Shown: positions 16,657 through 26,700 of the stretch, in pieces
Position numbering within the stretch: the stretch's first letter is position 1
Layout of the letters: each line of letters starts with the position of its first letter
Assembly: GCA_029866125.1 (NCBI GenBank)
Contig: JARWZZ010000004.1
Location: 62,001 to 126,000, forward strand
Source: Limnobacter sp.
GTDB lineage: Bacteria; Pseudomonadota; Gammaproteobacteria; Burkholderiales; Burkholderiaceae_B
DNA: 64,000 nucleotides
Reading direction: 5' to 3'
The notes under the pieces: model-generated
Database searches by the model: none
Seen by the model: only the letters and a program-made list of their open reading frames with translations
Told to the model about the DNA's origin: nothing
Program-made: the position numbers and the translations under genes

Positions 16657-17445
16657 ATGAATGACACTGATTCCAGCAACAACTCCAACGGCAACTCGAA
16701 CATTACGGCGATCACTCCCGAGTTTGACTCGACTTTGATCCGCGAGTTTTCCATGTCTTCCCCAATTACCATCGGTAAGTACTTGCACAACATGCAAGAG
16801 GAAGAAAACGAGGTTTATATTTACTTCAACGAAGGGCAACAAAGCTTTGTGACCGAAATTTTGGGCATGGACTTAAGCAATGGCCATGTGTGGCTGGGCA
16901 GGCCGTATGACAAAAACTTGCTCAGCGGCTTGAATGAGCACACCGAGTTTGTGGCTGTGGCATTTCCGGAAAACATCAAATTGCAGTTTCAATGCAAAGG
17001 CATCCTACAAAGCGTGTACGAAGGCGGGCAAGCCTTGCGCATTGAGGTGCCCAAAAGCATGGTGCGTTTGCAGCGTAGAAACTATTTCCGCGTGATGGCT
17101 GACGAGGAAATGATGGCCCACCTGCACATTGAGGACGACGGCTTGAAAGGCGATTACGAGCTGGTGGACATTAGCCTTGCAGGTTGCGGTATTAGTGTGC
17201 CCACGCGCCAACAGTTTAAAGTGGGCCAAATTATTGCCAGCGCCAAGTTGGTGGTGCCTGATGGGTCGCCACCCTTGAAGGTAAAGCTGACTGTCAAAAA
17301 CATTAAAACCAACCCGGATAACAACCAAGACCGCTGTGTGGGTTGTGAAATGATACTGCTCATACCCAAGGAAGAATCGCGTTTGCAGCGGTTTTTATTG
17401 GCTGCAGAAAGGCGACAAAGAGACCACCGTAACTCCATTGATTAA
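16657..17445 (+). CDS. ycgR: Flagellar brake protein YcgR (PilZ domain)
   Basis: A 262-residue protein with the N-terminal YcgR domain and C-terminal PilZ domain. The c-di-GMP binding residues are present: the RxxxR motif in VRLQRRNYFRVM (about residue 130) and the D-x-S-x-x-G motif in DISLAGCGI (about 171-179). When c-di-GMP is high YcgR binds the motor and slows or biases it. It closes the flagellar filament cluster, 46 bp after the FlhB-like gene. Confidence 0.92.
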   Translation: MNDTDSSNNSNGNSNITAITPEFDSTLIREFSMSSPITIGKYLHNMQEEENEVYIYFNEGQQSFVTEILGMDLSNGHVWLGRPYDKNLLSGLNEHTEFVAVAFPENIKLQFQCKGILQSVYEGGQALRIEVPKSMVRLQRRNYFRVMADEEMMAHLHIEDDGLKGDYELVDISLAGCGISVPTRQQFKVGQIIASAKLVVPDGSPPLKVKLTVKNIKTNPDNNQDRCVGCEMILLIPKEESRLQRFLLAAERRQRDHRNSID

Positions 17446-17462
17446 TTGTATAGACGCGTGCC

Positions 17463-17487
17463 TGCGGTGTGTTCGACACCGCACAGA
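17463..17487 (+). other. Hairpin after ycgR
   Basis: GCGGTGT and ACACCGC, separated by GTTCG, form a perfect 7-bp stem just after the ycgR stop (exact ends approximate). No T-run follows, so it may be a Rho-dependent stop site or mRNA end stabiliser. Confidence 0.35.
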
Positions 17488-17558
17488 TAGAAGCTGCGGG
17501 TCCGTCTATCGTGCATTTGGCGCTTTTGCCGAATCACTTAATCCAAGAGGAGACTCAC

Positions 17559-17711
17559 ATGTCACCAAATTCCAAAGACAGCAAAAACGCTCAGAATAAG
17601 CCCATGAAAGACCCTGACCCCAAAGACACCAAGCAGGCCGGCAGAGGGTCGGAGGACAACAAATCGAGCTCCAGCAACGGCTCTAAAAACAAGGGAGAAA
17701 AGAAGAGCTAG
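17559..17711 (+). CDS. Small hydrophilic protein of unknown function
   Basis: A 50-residue frame starting MSPNSKDSKNAQNK and made almost only of Lys, Asp, Ser, Asn, Pro and Gly, so it is predicted disordered. AGAGGAG sits at good distance before the ATG at 17559, which supports translation. It lies between ycgR and galE, 13 bp before galE. I recognise no family; Lys/Ser/Asn-rich small proteins of this type often occur as stress or nucleoid-associated peptides, but nothing here proves it. Confidence 0.5.
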   Translation: MSPNSKDSKNAQNKPMKDPDPKDTKQAGRGSEDNKSSSSNGSKNKGEKKS

Positions 17712-17724
17712 ACCAGATTCTGAG

Positions 17725-18771
17725 GTGACAATCACCCAAAGAATTTTGGTGACCGGTGGGGCAGGTTACATCGGAACACACACCTGCGTTGAACTTCTCA
17801 ACGCGGGTTATCATGTCACCGTCATGGATAACTTTTGCAACAGTAAACCCGAAGCGCTGAAACGCGTGGAGCGGATTACGGGCAAGGTTATTCATTGCAT
17901 GGAGGCGGATATCCGTAACCGGGCGGCAGTTGCCCAAGCGCTTGTACAAAGCAAGGCGACTGCCGTCATTCACTTTGCTGGGCTGAAAGCAGTGGGTGAA
18001 TCAGCCACTGCTCCACTGGCTTATTACGACAACAATGTGGTGGGCACCCTGCGCTTGCTGGAGGCGATGGATGAGTGCGGAGTCAATACCTTGGTTTTTA
18101 GCTCGTCCGCCACTGTGTATGGCAACCCGGAACGCCTGCCCTTTCAAGAAACTCACCGACTTTTGCCCACCAACCCTTACGGACGCACCAAGCTGCACAT
18201 TGAATGCATGCTGCGCGACCTACAGGCAAGTAGACCACAATGGCGGATTGCGATCCTGAGGTATTTCAACCCAGTGGGCGCGCACCCCAGTGGTTTGATT
18301 GGTGAGGACCCACGCGGTGTGCCCAATAACCTGATGCCATTTTTGTCGCAGGTGGCAGTGGGTAGACGCAACCATCTCAATATTTTTGGACGTGATTATT
18401 CAACCCCAGACGGCACAGGTATCAGGGACTACATTCATGTGACCGACCTTGCAATAGGCCATTTGCGGGCGCTTGAACATTTGGACAAGACCACATCAAG
18501 CCACACAGCCGGGCAATGTTTGGAATTGAACTTGGGCACCGGCAAAGGCCACAGCGTGCTGGACCTTGTACAGGCATTTAAGTTGGCCAGTGGCCGACCT
18601 ATACCTTACCAATTTAAGGCACGCCGCGCAGGGGACATTGCAGAGTTTTATGCTGACCCCACCCTGGCCTCGCAACTGTTGGGTTGGGCACCAACAATGA
18701 ACCTGCAGCAAATTTGTGAGGACAGCTGGCGCTGGCAGCGCATGAACCCGGATGGATATCGGTCAGCTTAA
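17725..18771 (+). CDS. galE: UDP-glucose 4-epimerase GalE
   Basis: A 348-residue extended short-chain dehydrogenase. It has the NAD-binding loop TGGAGYIGTH near the start, FSSSATVYG with the catalytic Ser/Thr, and the YGRTK (Y-x3-K) catalytic pair. The GALE hallmark GIRDYIHVTDLA is also present. It interconverts UDP-glucose and UDP-galactose. The GTG at 17725 is the start used here; the ribosome binding site is weak. It converges with, and overlaps by 9 bp, the GH1-RmlD gene whose operon contains Glf, which uses UDP-galactose; GalE therefore likely feeds galactofuranose synthesis. Confidence 0.95.
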   Translation: MTITQRILVTGGAGYIGTHTCVELLNAGYHVTVMDNFCNSKPEALKRVERITGKVIHCMEADIRNRAAVAQALVQSKATAVIHFAGLKAVGESATAPLAYYDNNVVGTLRLLEAMDECGVNTLVFSSSATVYGNPERLPFQETHRLLPTNPYGRTKLHIECMLRDLQASRPQWRIAILRYFNPVGAHPSGLIGEDPRGVPNNLMPFLSQVAVGRRNHLNIFGRDYSTPDGTGIRDYIHVTDLAIGHLRALEHLDKTTSSHTAGQCLELNLGTGKGHSVLDLVQAFKLASGRPIPYQFKARRAGDIAEFYADPTLASQLLGWAPTMNLQQICEDSWRWQRMNPDGYRSA

Positions 18772-20940
18772 AACTTGGTCAGCCTGAAAACGCTCAAACG
18801 CATTGTCCAGCGTGGGCATCATAAACCCCCTGTGACTTGCCAAAGCGCTGTACGCGGGCCTGCGGGCAGGCCGTTGGAATGAGGCGTTGCTGCAGGGGTG
18901 AATGAGGGATACATCTCGATTTGCCACCTCAGCCGCTTTGGTGGCGAGTTGTGCCCAAGTTAAAGCCCCGCCACTGGTGAGGTGCCAAATGCCGGTTGCG
19001 CCATCAATCAACAAATCCAGCGTTGCATTCACCAAATCAGGCACGTAGGTGGGCGACACCACAATGTCATTGGCAACACGCAGTGGTTTGCCCAAAGCCA
19101 GTGCGTCTAGGGTGGTGCTAACAAAATTGTGGCAGTCCCAAGGACCAAAAAATGCACTGCTGCGCACAATCAGCGGCATGGGGTGTGCGGCCACCACCTT
19201 GGCCTCTGCTTCGGCTTTGCTGCGGCCATAAATGTTGACGGGGCCGGGCAAATCGGTCTCGACATAGGGTTGTGCGGAATCCCCACCAAACACCAAATCA
19301 CTGGAAAAAATAACCAGCGCAATGTCGCGCTGTGCGCATGCGGTGGCCAATACCTCGGGGCCTAAGGTGTTTTCCCTAAAGCAGCGGTCAGCGTCGGACT
19401 CGGCTTCATCCACCCGCACATACCCGGCCGCATTAATGACCGCCCAAGGCCGCAGTTGGTTTAAAGCATTGAACACGCTTTGCGGGTTGGCAATGTCCAT
19501 GTCCTGTCGGGACATCAATACAAAAGCCAAGCCACGGCGCTGGCACAAACGCGCAAATGCGCGGCCCAGTGAACCTGTTGCACCGCAAATAAGCACGGGC
19601 CTTGGTGGTGGTAAAGCCACTGTGTTGTTTGAAACTGAATTGGGTGAGGTAAGCTGTGTGGCCTTGGTGGGTTGGCAAAAAAAGCGATCGGCTCGCCACC
19701 ACCAACCGGGCTGGCTTAATACCGGGTGATCGGCTGGTTGGCCAGATGCAAGCTGCCTCACCAAGGTGGCAATTGCGGTTTGGCGCACCTGTGCGCCACG
19801 CACATCAAAGGCCCCTTCTTCATAGTAACCGTGGCATTGGGTCAGTAGGCAATTCCAGTCAAACGAGCCAAACAATGCCCATGCAGTCACCGCTTCAATT
19901 TCAATGCCCTGCCCTTTTGCAGCGGTGCAAGTTGTCCAAATGCTGTGCAACCAACGCAACTGGTCTTCACGCGATGCGTCAATATGCACTTCGGTAATGG
20001 CCAGCGGTGTGCCGTAGCGGGCCCACACTTCGTTTAACAAAGGGGCCAGGCCCGGTGTAGGTGTGGCAAGGCAACGCGCGGCCTCAATGTCTGCATAGGC
20101 TTGCCTGCCATTACCGCCGTGGAAACGTTGGGGGTATTGGGCCAAATGCTCGTCCAAAAACCGCTCGCTGGTGATGTAGTGGTTGACTCCAATTAAATCG
20201 GGCGGACAAGGATTGTCGGTGAACCACATTAACTCTGCCTCAGTTGCCATGCAGCAATTGATTAACCATGCCCACAAGGGGTGGCTGCGGTTCACTCGAC
20301 CAAAAAGTAAGTCCCAGGCCAACCAGCGCATTTCATTGTTGAAGTCGGCTTGGTAGGCCATGGTTGGGGTGCTGTAGGTTTTCCCCAAGTCCTCGGTTTG
20401 CACCAATTGGGCTGAGGGGTTGATGTGGCGAATGGCCCGCATGCCCAGCACAGTGGCGCGGCATTGGTTGACTAAGGCGTTTTTAAAAGTACGCTCGTCC
20501 AGCCCATGCGGGTACCACAGGCCGTATAGCCCACTAAAACGTGCGGTGGTAAGGGGTTCATTGATCGGGGTGTAGCGGTTAATCCAAGGGTAACGCTGTG
20601 CCACGCAGCCTGCGTATTGGGCAAACTGGGTTGCAAAATCAGGATGAACCAGGCTGGTGTAATGCGGCCCACTGCCGTGGTGCAGCAGGCCTGCAATCAC
20701 TTCCATGTTTAAGTGTTGCAGCTTGCCCAAGCGTTGGTCCAGCCACCGCCAATCCATGTCATGGGGGCTATTGGGTGCTGTGCGCTCCCACAAAACCGGG
20801 TAACGCATGGCGCGAATACCCAGCGCTGCGCAGCGGTCCAAATCGTCTTCACGGGTGTCGTGGCCGCTTCGGTCCAACTGGGTGTGGTAGGTGTTGCCCA
20901 CGCGGTTGACTGTGCTTTCTATACCCCCCCACATGTGCAT
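18763..20940 (-). CDS. Fusion of family 1 glycoside hydrolase-like and RmlD-like reductase domains
   Basis: A 725-residue protein. Residues 1 to about 400 resemble GH1 beta-glucosidases (GIRAMRYPVLWERTAP; RYTPINEPLTTARFSGLYG with the NEP acid/base site; PLAITEVHID with the ITE nucleophile site). Residues about 445-725 are a sugar-nucleotide reductase of the RmlD type: VLICGATGSLGRAFARL, INAAGYVRVDEAE, VIFSSDLVFGG and the YGRSKAEAE Y-x3-K pair. RmlD makes dTDP-L-rhamnose. Both catalytic sets look intact. The gene overlaps glf by a TGATG junction, so it is part of a surface-sugar operon. Whether the hydrolase half degrades, transfers or only binds glycan is unknown. Confidence 0.8.
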   Translation of the reverse strand: MHMWGGIESTVNRVGNTYHTQLDRSGHDTREDDLDRCAALGIRAMRYPVLWERTAPNSPHDMDWRWLDQRLGKLQHLNMEVIAGLLHHGSGPHYTSLVHPDFATQFAQYAGCVAQRYPWINRYTPINEPLTTARFSGLYGLWYPHGLDERTFKNALVNQCRATVLGMRAIRHINPSAQLVQTEDLGKTYSTPTMAYQADFNNEMRWLAWDLLFGRVNRSHPLWAWLINCCMATEAELMWFTDNPCPPDLIGVNHYITSERFLDEHLAQYPQRFHGGNGRQAYADIEAARCLATPTPGLAPLLNEVWARYGTPLAITEVHIDASREDQLRWLHSIWTTCTAAKGQGIEIEAVTAWALFGSFDWNCLLTQCHGYYEEGAFDVRGAQVRQTAIATLVRQLASGQPADHPVLSQPGWWWRADRFFCQPTKATQLTSPNSVSNNTVALPPPRPVLICGATGSLGRAFARLCQRRGLAFVLMSRQDMDIANPQSVFNALNQLRPWAVINAAGYVRVDEAESDADRCFRENTLGPEVLATACAQRDIALVIFSSDLVFGGDSAQPYVETDLPGPVNIYGRSKAEAEAKVVAAHPMPLIVRSSAFFGPWDCHNFVSTTLDALALGKPLRVANDIVVSPTYVPDLVNATLDLLIDGATGIWHLTSGGALTWAQLATKAAEVANRDVSLIHPCSNASFQRPARRPAYSALASHRGFMMPTLDNAFERFQADQVLS

Positions 20941-22118
20941 CAGGCTGTGTGCCTACGGGCGCGGGTGGTGTGTATATTGGGCGTTTGCTGTGGAAATTTT
21001 TGCACAATACCTTGCGCACATTTCAGCGCTGCGCCCACACATTGGTCCATATTGAAGTAACGGTATTGGGCCAACCGCCCTACAAAAGTCACATCCACTT
21101 CCTGCTCGGCCAAGGCGGCGTAGCGTTTAAAACGTGCTTCATTTTCTGGCCTGGGTACGGGGTAATACGGGTCGCCTTGGTCGGTAGGAAATTCCCGCAC
21201 AATGGATGTGCCGCTGTGGGTTTGCCCCGTGAGGTGTTTGAATTCGGTGGTGCGGGTGTATTCAAAATCGTTGGGGAAATTGATGGTACCCACTGGTTGA
21301 AAATTGGGAATTCCGGGCAAATGTTGATGCTCAAACCGAATGGAACGGTAAGGCAGCGGCCCGTAGCAATGGTCAAAATATGCGTCGATGGGGCCAGTAA
21401 AAACCGTGTGCAGTGCTTTCAACGCATTGGATGATTCAGCCTTAGATGACCTTCTGTATGCCAAATAATCCACTCCCAATTGAACATCAATCAGCGGGTG
21501 GTCCAGCATGCGTTCAAACAAGCGGGTGTAGCCATCTTTGGGCATGGCTTGAAAGCGGTCAGTGAAATACCTGTCGTCGTGGTTGGTGCGTGTGGGTATT
21601 CGTGCAGCAACGGATGCGGCCAGCTCGGAGGGATCAAGCCCCCATTGTTTGCGGGTGTAGCCTCGAAAAAACTTTTCGTACAAATCCTGCCCAACGGCAT
21701 TGAGCACCACTTCTTCGCTGGTGCATGGGTGTGTGCAGGGTTGGCGCACGCTGTCGTAAAAGTCTTGGATTGTGCTTTCATCCAGTGCCAGCCCATACAC
21801 GGTGTTGACCGTATCAATGTTGATTGGGATGGGCACCAAGGCGTCGCCCGCTTTGGCCAGTACCCGATGTTCATAGGGCCGCCAAGCAGTAAAGGCAGAC
21901 AAATAGTCCACAATGGCATCGCTGTTGGTGTGGAATATATGCGGGCCGTAGGGGTGTATAAGCACCCCATGCTTGTCCTTTACATCATACGCATTGCCTG
22001 CAATATGCGGCCGCTTGTCAATCACCAACACCGTCAAACCGCTGCATGCAAGCCGCTCTGCAACCACTGCGCCTGAAAAACCGGCCCCCACCACCAACAC
22101 ATCATGTACGGTACTCAC
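20940..22118 (-). CDS. glf: UDP-galactopyranose mutase Glf
   Basis: A 392-residue FAD protein. The N-terminal GxGxxG flavin motif (VLVVGAGFSGAVVAERLA) and IDKRPHIAGNAYD are typical. Further family motifs are YGPHIFHTN, KQWGLDPSELAASVAARIPT, EHQHLPGIPNFQPVGTINFP and YPVPRPEN. It converts UDP-galactopyranose to UDP-galactofuranose for surface polysaccharide. It overlaps both neighbours in the operon by a few bases. Confidence 0.97.
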   Translation of the reverse strand: MSTVHDVLVVGAGFSGAVVAERLACSGLTVLVIDKRPHIAGNAYDVKDKHGVLIHPYGPHIFHTNSDAIVDYLSAFTAWRPYEHRVLAKAGDALVPIPINIDTVNTVYGLALDESTIQDFYDSVRQPCTHPCTSEEVVLNAVGQDLYEKFFRGYTRKQWGLDPSELAASVAARIPTRTNHDDRYFTDRFQAMPKDGYTRLFERMLDHPLIDVQLGVDYLAYRRSSKAESSNALKALHTVFTGPIDAYFDHCYGPLPYRSIRFEHQHLPGIPNFQPVGTINFPNDFEYTRTTEFKHLTGQTHSGTSIVREFPTDQGDPYYPVPRPENEARFKRYAALAEQEVDVTFVGRLAQYRYFNMDQCVGAALKCAQGIVQKFPQQTPNIHTTRARRHTA

Positions 22119-23434
22119 AGCTTACCCCGCACCACTTGCAAGCTGGGTTTGTTGGCGGCCTGCTTGGTTTGCTGAGTCTGGCTGTTTTGCTGAATAAGCC
22201 TGGGCAGCTGCTTCACTGCATTAGAAATATTGACCAGCTTGGGCTTTTTCAAAGGAAATGCAGCTGCTTGCAGCACCAATGCGCGCATGTGGCCGACGGT
22301 GACATCCCAAGTTGACTTGGCTGCATGTGCTAAACCTTGGGCCAGCAATTCGGCTTGCGGTTGACGTAGCGCTTGTTGCACAGCATCTGCAAATTCGTCA
22401 TGGGAATAAGCCACTTTGACCACGGGCGTGAAGTGGTGCACCACATCTTGTATGGCAGTGGACACCACGGGCTTGCCAGCAGCCATGTATTCCAAAGTTT
22501 TGGTGGGGTTGATGTATTGCGTGGCCGCGTTCAGTGCAAACGGCATGATGCACACATCAAAGCCTTTCACAATGTTGGGCAAATCTTTGTAGGCGCGCTG
22601 GCCTAACCAATGGATGTTGGGCCGCTTCGGCAATTCCTCAGGGTTGACCTTGGCAAATGGGCCCACCATCACCACGGAAGCAGTTGGAAATTTTTCTGCC
22701 AAGCTGGCTATTAATTCGTAGTCCAGCCGTTCATCAATCACACCAAAATAGCCTATCACTGGGCGTGGAAGTTTGGCGATGTCCAAGCACACGGGGGTGG
22801 CTGCCGCGCGGGCTTTGCCAAAGTGATCGACATCCACACCGCAGCCAAAAAAATGCACATTGCTGTGGCGCTGCGATTTGGCTTTGAACAATTGGTGGCC
22901 GCCAGTAAACACAATATTGGAGTAGGCCAGCAAGGCATCTTCGCGCAGGCTAAGGTCAGCCGGTGCAAATTTAAAGTTGGCCAATTCGTCCATGCAGTCG
23001 TACACCACGGCACTGGCTTGAAACTTATTCATAAACACCTTGGCCGACATGGGTGAATAAAACCACTGAATGGGGTTGGCATACGTGTTTTTCAGTAAGG
23101 GGTGCTCCAACAATGCGTGCTTCAGCAATGCAAGTGTGGACAGGCTTTGCTCATCCACCGACATGGTGCATGCCAACTTGGGTAGCACCGGCACCACACG
23201 GACCACATTGGATTGCACAACGGTTATTTCCAAGCGCCGCAAGCCCTGGCCCTCTATTGGGTCTTCTAAAAAAAGGATGGGGTGATGCTGCGCAAGGCGT
23301 GAAAATATTTGCTGTGGCCTTTGCCATACAAAGTCCCAACGCAGGTGGCTGTGGACCAAAATTGGAGTATGGAAGTTGTTGTTCATTGGCGCTGCTGGTT
23401 GCGGACGCTGGGTGAGTGTGAGTGTATTGGACAA
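22115..23434 (-). CDS. Glycosyltransferase (GT-B, family 1-like)
   Basis: A 439-residue GT-B enzyme. The early motif HSHLRWDFVWQRPQQIFSRL and the later NIHWLGQRAYKDLPNIVKGF and LEYMAAGKPVVSTAIQDV belong to the group of glycosyltransferases often found with Glf. The TTG at 23434 is chosen as start because AAGGA lies 6 nt upstream; the ATG at 23386 has no such site. First gene of a three-gene operon with glf and the GH1-RmlD fusion; a galactofuranosyl- or hexosyltransferase role is plausible but the donor is not determined by sequence. Confidence 0.85.
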   Translation of the reverse strand: MSNTLTLTQRPQPAAPMNNNFHTPILVHSHLRWDFVWQRPQQIFSRLAQHHPILFLEDPIEGQGLRRLEITVVQSNVVRVVPVLPKLACTMSVDEQSLSTLALLKHALLEHPLLKNTYANPIQWFYSPMSAKVFMNKFQASAVVYDCMDELANFKFAPADLSLREDALLAYSNIVFTGGHQLFKAKSQRHSNVHFFGCGVDVDHFGKARAAATPVCLDIAKLPRPVIGYFGVIDERLDYELIASLAEKFPTASVVMVGPFAKVNPEELPKRPNIHWLGQRAYKDLPNIVKGFDVCIMPFALNAATQYINPTKTLEYMAAGKPVVSTAIQDVVHHFTPVVKVAYSHDEFADAVQQALRQPQAELLAQGLAHAAKSTWDVTVGHMRALVLQAAAFPLKKPKLVNISNAVKQLPRLIQQNSQTQQTKQAANKPSLQVVRGKL

Positions 23435-23497
23435 GCTGAATCCTTGATGAATGAAGGTGCTGTTTAGGATTAATGTCGAGGCTTAATGTAGAAAGGC

Positions 23498-25867
23498 TTA
23501 AACCTGGGGCGGGTCAGTTTCCCTTCGGGGGTGGCGGTGCTTGGCAATGGCTGCAGTAAAGGCTTCCAAGGCTGCGGCATTCGCGCTTTCGGCCACCACA
23601 ATGCCGGGGTCAAAACCACCATCGGGAAGTTGGGAGGAAACCCCCGCTTTGTCCAAAAGCTGCGTTGCACCACCCAGTACCAACAGGGTTTTGCCGTGGC
23701 GGTATTGGTCTTTGATGCATTCCATGGTGTGGGCATCCATGGACAAAATTTCCACCGCATCGGCCCCACTGGGTAAAACCAAGGCGTCAAACAAAAAGCC
23801 GGGCTCTGTTTCCATGGACGCTTCGGCCTCCAAAGCCACTGCGTCTGAGGTGTGTAAAGTGCCAATGCGTTGCCCCACCAAGCGGGGTACTGCACCACTG
23901 CAAAGTAAAGTCTCGTACACGGCTTTGCATTCTTCGCCAGACACGCCGTGTGACACAAGAATGGCCACTTTGCGTGCTGCAATTGAATCATCGGGCGCAC
24001 CTGCCATCAGCGACAAAGCGGCTGATTTTTTGACCTCAGGCTGGGCCACATTTTGAATGACTTTGGGCATGGCTTCAGGCAGGGTGACCATGCCCAATCC
24101 TTCGGCGACTTGAAAGGCCAAAACCTCTGAAACATTGCGCAAAGATGCAACCATTCGCTGGCGAATGGCGGGTACGGTCAGCTTGCTTAATTCAAAGCGA
24201 AAGGCCGCCACAATGTGGGCTTGCTCTTGCCTGGTTTGGCTTTCAAAAAACAGGGTGGCTTGGGTGTAATGGTCTGCAAATTTTTCGGGTTTGGCGCGCA
24301 CTTTGCTGTGGTCTTCCTGGGCGGCCATGCGCTCGGGTACTGTGACAAAACCTTGCGCAGCACCCGCTTGGAATGGGCAACCACCGCCCAGTGAATTGGG
24401 CTCATACGCCACCCTGCCCCGTTGAATGGACTGGCGGTGCATGCCGTCGCGCTGGTTGTTGTGCACTTCGGCCAAGGGTGCATTGATGGGTATTTCATGA
24501 AAATTAGGCCCGCCCAAACGTGAAATTTGAGTGTCAACGTAGGAGTGAATACGCCCAGCAAGCAAGGGGTCATTGGAGAAGTCGATGCCCGGCACCACAT
24601 GCGCGGTGCAAAATGCGACTTGCTCGGTTTCTGCAAAAAAATTGTCCGGGTTGCGGTTAAGCACCATGCGGCCTACCCGCGTGACGGGGATCAGCTCTTC
24701 CGGAATAAGCTTAGTGGCGTCCAGTATGTCAAAGCTAAAACCTTGCGCCTGCTCTTCGGTAAAAATTTGCAGGCCAAGCTCCCATTCTGGGAATACGCCA
24801 GACTCTATGCGTTCCCACAAATCGCGCCGGTGGTAATCGGGGTCTGCGCCTGAAATTTTGACGGCTTCATCCCACACTAGGGAATGGGTGCCGAACTTGG
24901 GCTTCCAATGGAATTTAACAAAAACGGACTCGTTGTTGGCATTGACCAACTTGAAGGTGTGCACACCAAAGCCTTCCATGGTGGCGTAGCTTCGGGGAAT
25001 GGCGCGGTCGCTCATGACCCACATCAACATGTGGGTGGACTCGGGCATCAGGGATACAAAATCCCAGAAAGTGTCGTGTGCACTACCCGCCTGCGGCATG
25101 CCGTGGTGCGGCTCGGGTTTTACGGCGTGCACCAAGTCGGGAAACTTGATTGCATCTTGAATAAAAAACACGGGCATGTTGTTGCCCACTAAATCCCAGT
25201 TGCCTGCGTCGGTGTAAAACTTGACGGCAAAGCCGCGTACATCACGCGCAGTGTCTTTGGAGCCGCGCTCCCCCGCCACGGTGGAAAAACGCACAAACAC
25301 TGGGGTAATTTTTCCAGCCTCCTCAAACGGGGCTGCCTTGGTGTGACGGGTCAGTGGTGCATAACATTCAAAAAAGCCGTGGGCGGCAGACCCGCGCGCG
25401 TGAACAATGCGCTCGGGAATTCGCTCGTGGTCAAAGTGTGTAATTTTTTCGCGGAGTATAAAATCCTCCAACAACACCGGGCCACGTACACCTGCTTTCA
25501 GTGAGTTTTGGTTGTCGGCAATTGCCACGCCTTGGTTGGTCGTCAACTGCATGCCGGTGGAGTCCACACGCACTCTATCCAGTGGGCCATTCAACGGGCC
25601 ATTCAGCGAGTTCACCCCTTCAGGCACCATACTGCCGGTTTTTCCCGTGCTGTTTTCTTCAGTCAAAGTGCTGCTGCCGGGCAACCTGGAACTGGCAACC
25701 ACCGAAGGGCCTCGGGGCGGGCAAATGCCCCCCTCCAACTCATACTCCATGGGTTTGACTGGGTTGGACGGCATCCATTCAGCCAATTCTTCAACATGGG
25801 CAGCTTTTACCACCGCTGCGTCATCCGAGGTGTCTTCGGTTTCGTGGGCAGGTGTACGTTTTTTCAT
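23498..25867 (-). CDS. katE: Large-subunit catalase KatE (HPII) with DJ-1-like domain
   Basis: A 789-residue clade 2 catalase. The distal heme histidine lies in [15 protein letters not shown], the distal Asn side in [17 protein letters not shown], and the proximal tyrosine in [15 protein letters not shown]. The C-terminal about 150 residues form the DJ-1/PfpI-like domain ([34 protein letters not shown]). It breaks down hydrogen peroxide in the cytoplasm. A 110-residue N-terminal extension precedes the core, as usual in HPII. The next gene upstream encodes a hemerythrin-like protein on the same strand, 33 bp away, consistent with an oxygen/peroxide stress unit. Confidence 0.96.
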   Translation of the reverse strand: MKKRTPAHETEDTSDDAAVVKAAHVEELAEWMPSNPVKPMEYELEGGICPPRGPSVVASSRLPGSSTLTEENSTGKTGSMVPEGVNSLNGPLNGPLDRVRVDSTGMQLTTNQGVAIADNQNSLKAGVRGPVLLEDFILREKITHFDHERIPERIVHARGSAAHGFFECYAPLTRHTKAAPFEEAGKITPVFVRFSTVAGERGSKDTARDVRGFAVKFYTDAGNWDLVGNNMPVFFIQDAIKFPDLVHAVKPEPHHGMPQAGSAHDTFWDFVSLMPESTHMLMWVMSDRAIPRSYATMEGFGVHTFKLVNANNESVFVKFHWKPKFGTHSLVWDEAVKISGADPDYHRRDLWERIESGVFPEWELGLQIFTEEQAQGFSFDILDATKLIPEELIPVTRVGRMVLNRNPDNFFAETEQVAFCTAHVVPGIDFSNDPLLAGRIHSYVDTQISRLGGPNFHEIPINAPLAEVHNNQRDGMHRQSIQRGRVAYEPNSLGGGCPFQAGAAQGFVTVPERMAAQEDHSKVRAKPEKFADHYTQATLFFESQTRQEQAHIVAAFRFELSKLTVPAIRQRMVASLRNVSEVLAFQVAEGLGMVTLPEAMPKVIQNVAQPEVKKSAALSLMAGAPDDSIAARKVAILVSHGVSGEECKAVYETLLCSGAVPRLVGQRIGTLHTSDAVALEAEASMETEPGFLFDALVLPSGADAVEILSMDAHTMECIKDQYRHGKTLLVLGGATQLLDKAGVSSQLPDGGFDPGIVVAESANAAALEAFTAAIAKHRHPRRETDPPQV

Positions 25868-25900
25868 GGTTTCTCCAAAAGCTTTTAGGCACTGCGTTGG

Positions 25901-26617
25901 TCAATGTACGGGGGTCAATTCCTGCTTACGGGCAAGGATGCGGCTACCCAAGTCCTTCAAATCCAACTTGCTGCTTTTCACCTTGGGGAACATTTCGTTT
26001 TGCTCCTCCTTCACGTGGTGTTTCACGTATTCACATAAAACCATCATCCTTGCAGCAAACATTTCGCCTTCCGGCTCATGCCCTTCGACTTGCGAAATCA
26101 ATTCCTTCAGGGTTGCATGCTCAACCGTGGCCTCGGGCACCAGTGCCTTGTCTTTTAAAGTGGCTTTCACGGCGGGGTAAAAAATTTCCTCTTCCACCTG
26201 GGCATGCACGGTCAGCTCGTGGCAAATTTGGGCGACAAGGGCCCTTTTTTTGGGTAGGGAACGGGTTTTTTGGTATTCAGAAAAAAGTTCGCTGACCAAG
26301 GCATGGTCGGCACGCAAAATGGCAATTGCGTTTTGAGATTTCGTGGTTTTTTTTGCACCCTCCTTGCCCTGCATTTGTGGGGTAGGCAATGGGTAAGGTG
26401 AGGGCAAGGGTTCTTGCGGAGTGGGCGGGGGAATGGAACCATTATTTGCCCCATTACTGGCCCCTTTACTGGCCCCTTTAATGGCCCCCGACATGGTTGC
26501 CGATGAGGCGGCCCATTTTGCTGCTTTGGCTAGGACGGACGGCTTGGCGACGGCCTTTGGGCTCACCTTCGGGTTGGCTTTGGTCTTTACAACTTTGGCG
26601 CTGTCGGATTTAGTCAT
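25901..26617 (-). CDS. Hemerythrin HHE-domain protein with disordered N-terminal tail
   Basis: A 238-residue protein. The first about 100 residues are Lys/Ala/Pro/Asn-rich, with a short repeat of GASKGASNGANNGS type. Residues about 105-238 form the HHE cation-binding domain: DHALVSELFSEYQKTR, ICHELTVHAQVEEEIFYP, VEHATLKELISQVEGHE and YVKHHVKEEQNEMFPKV supply the His/Glu diiron ligands. Such proteins bind oxygen or respond to nitric oxide and iron. The ATG at 26617 follows AAGGAACCAAG; a longer start at 26665 is less likely. It lies between fliE and katE. Confidence 0.85.
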   Translation of the reverse strand: MTKSDSAKVVKTKANPKVSPKAVAKPSVLAKAAKWAASSATMSGAIKGASKGASNGANNGSIPPPTPQEPLPSPYPLPTPQMQGKEGAKKTTKSQNAIAILRADHALVSELFSEYQKTRSLPKKRALVAQICHELTVHAQVEEEIFYPAVKATLKDKALVPEATVEHATLKELISQVEGHEPEGEMFAARMMVLCEYVKHHVKEEQNEMFPKVKSSKLDLKDLGSRILARKQELTPVH

Positions 26618-26700
26618 CTTGGTTCCTTTTTTGAATAAGGCTCCAAGATAGTTAAGCGTCACCAATCGTTCGGTGCGCTGGCTAACATAGCAAACGGATA

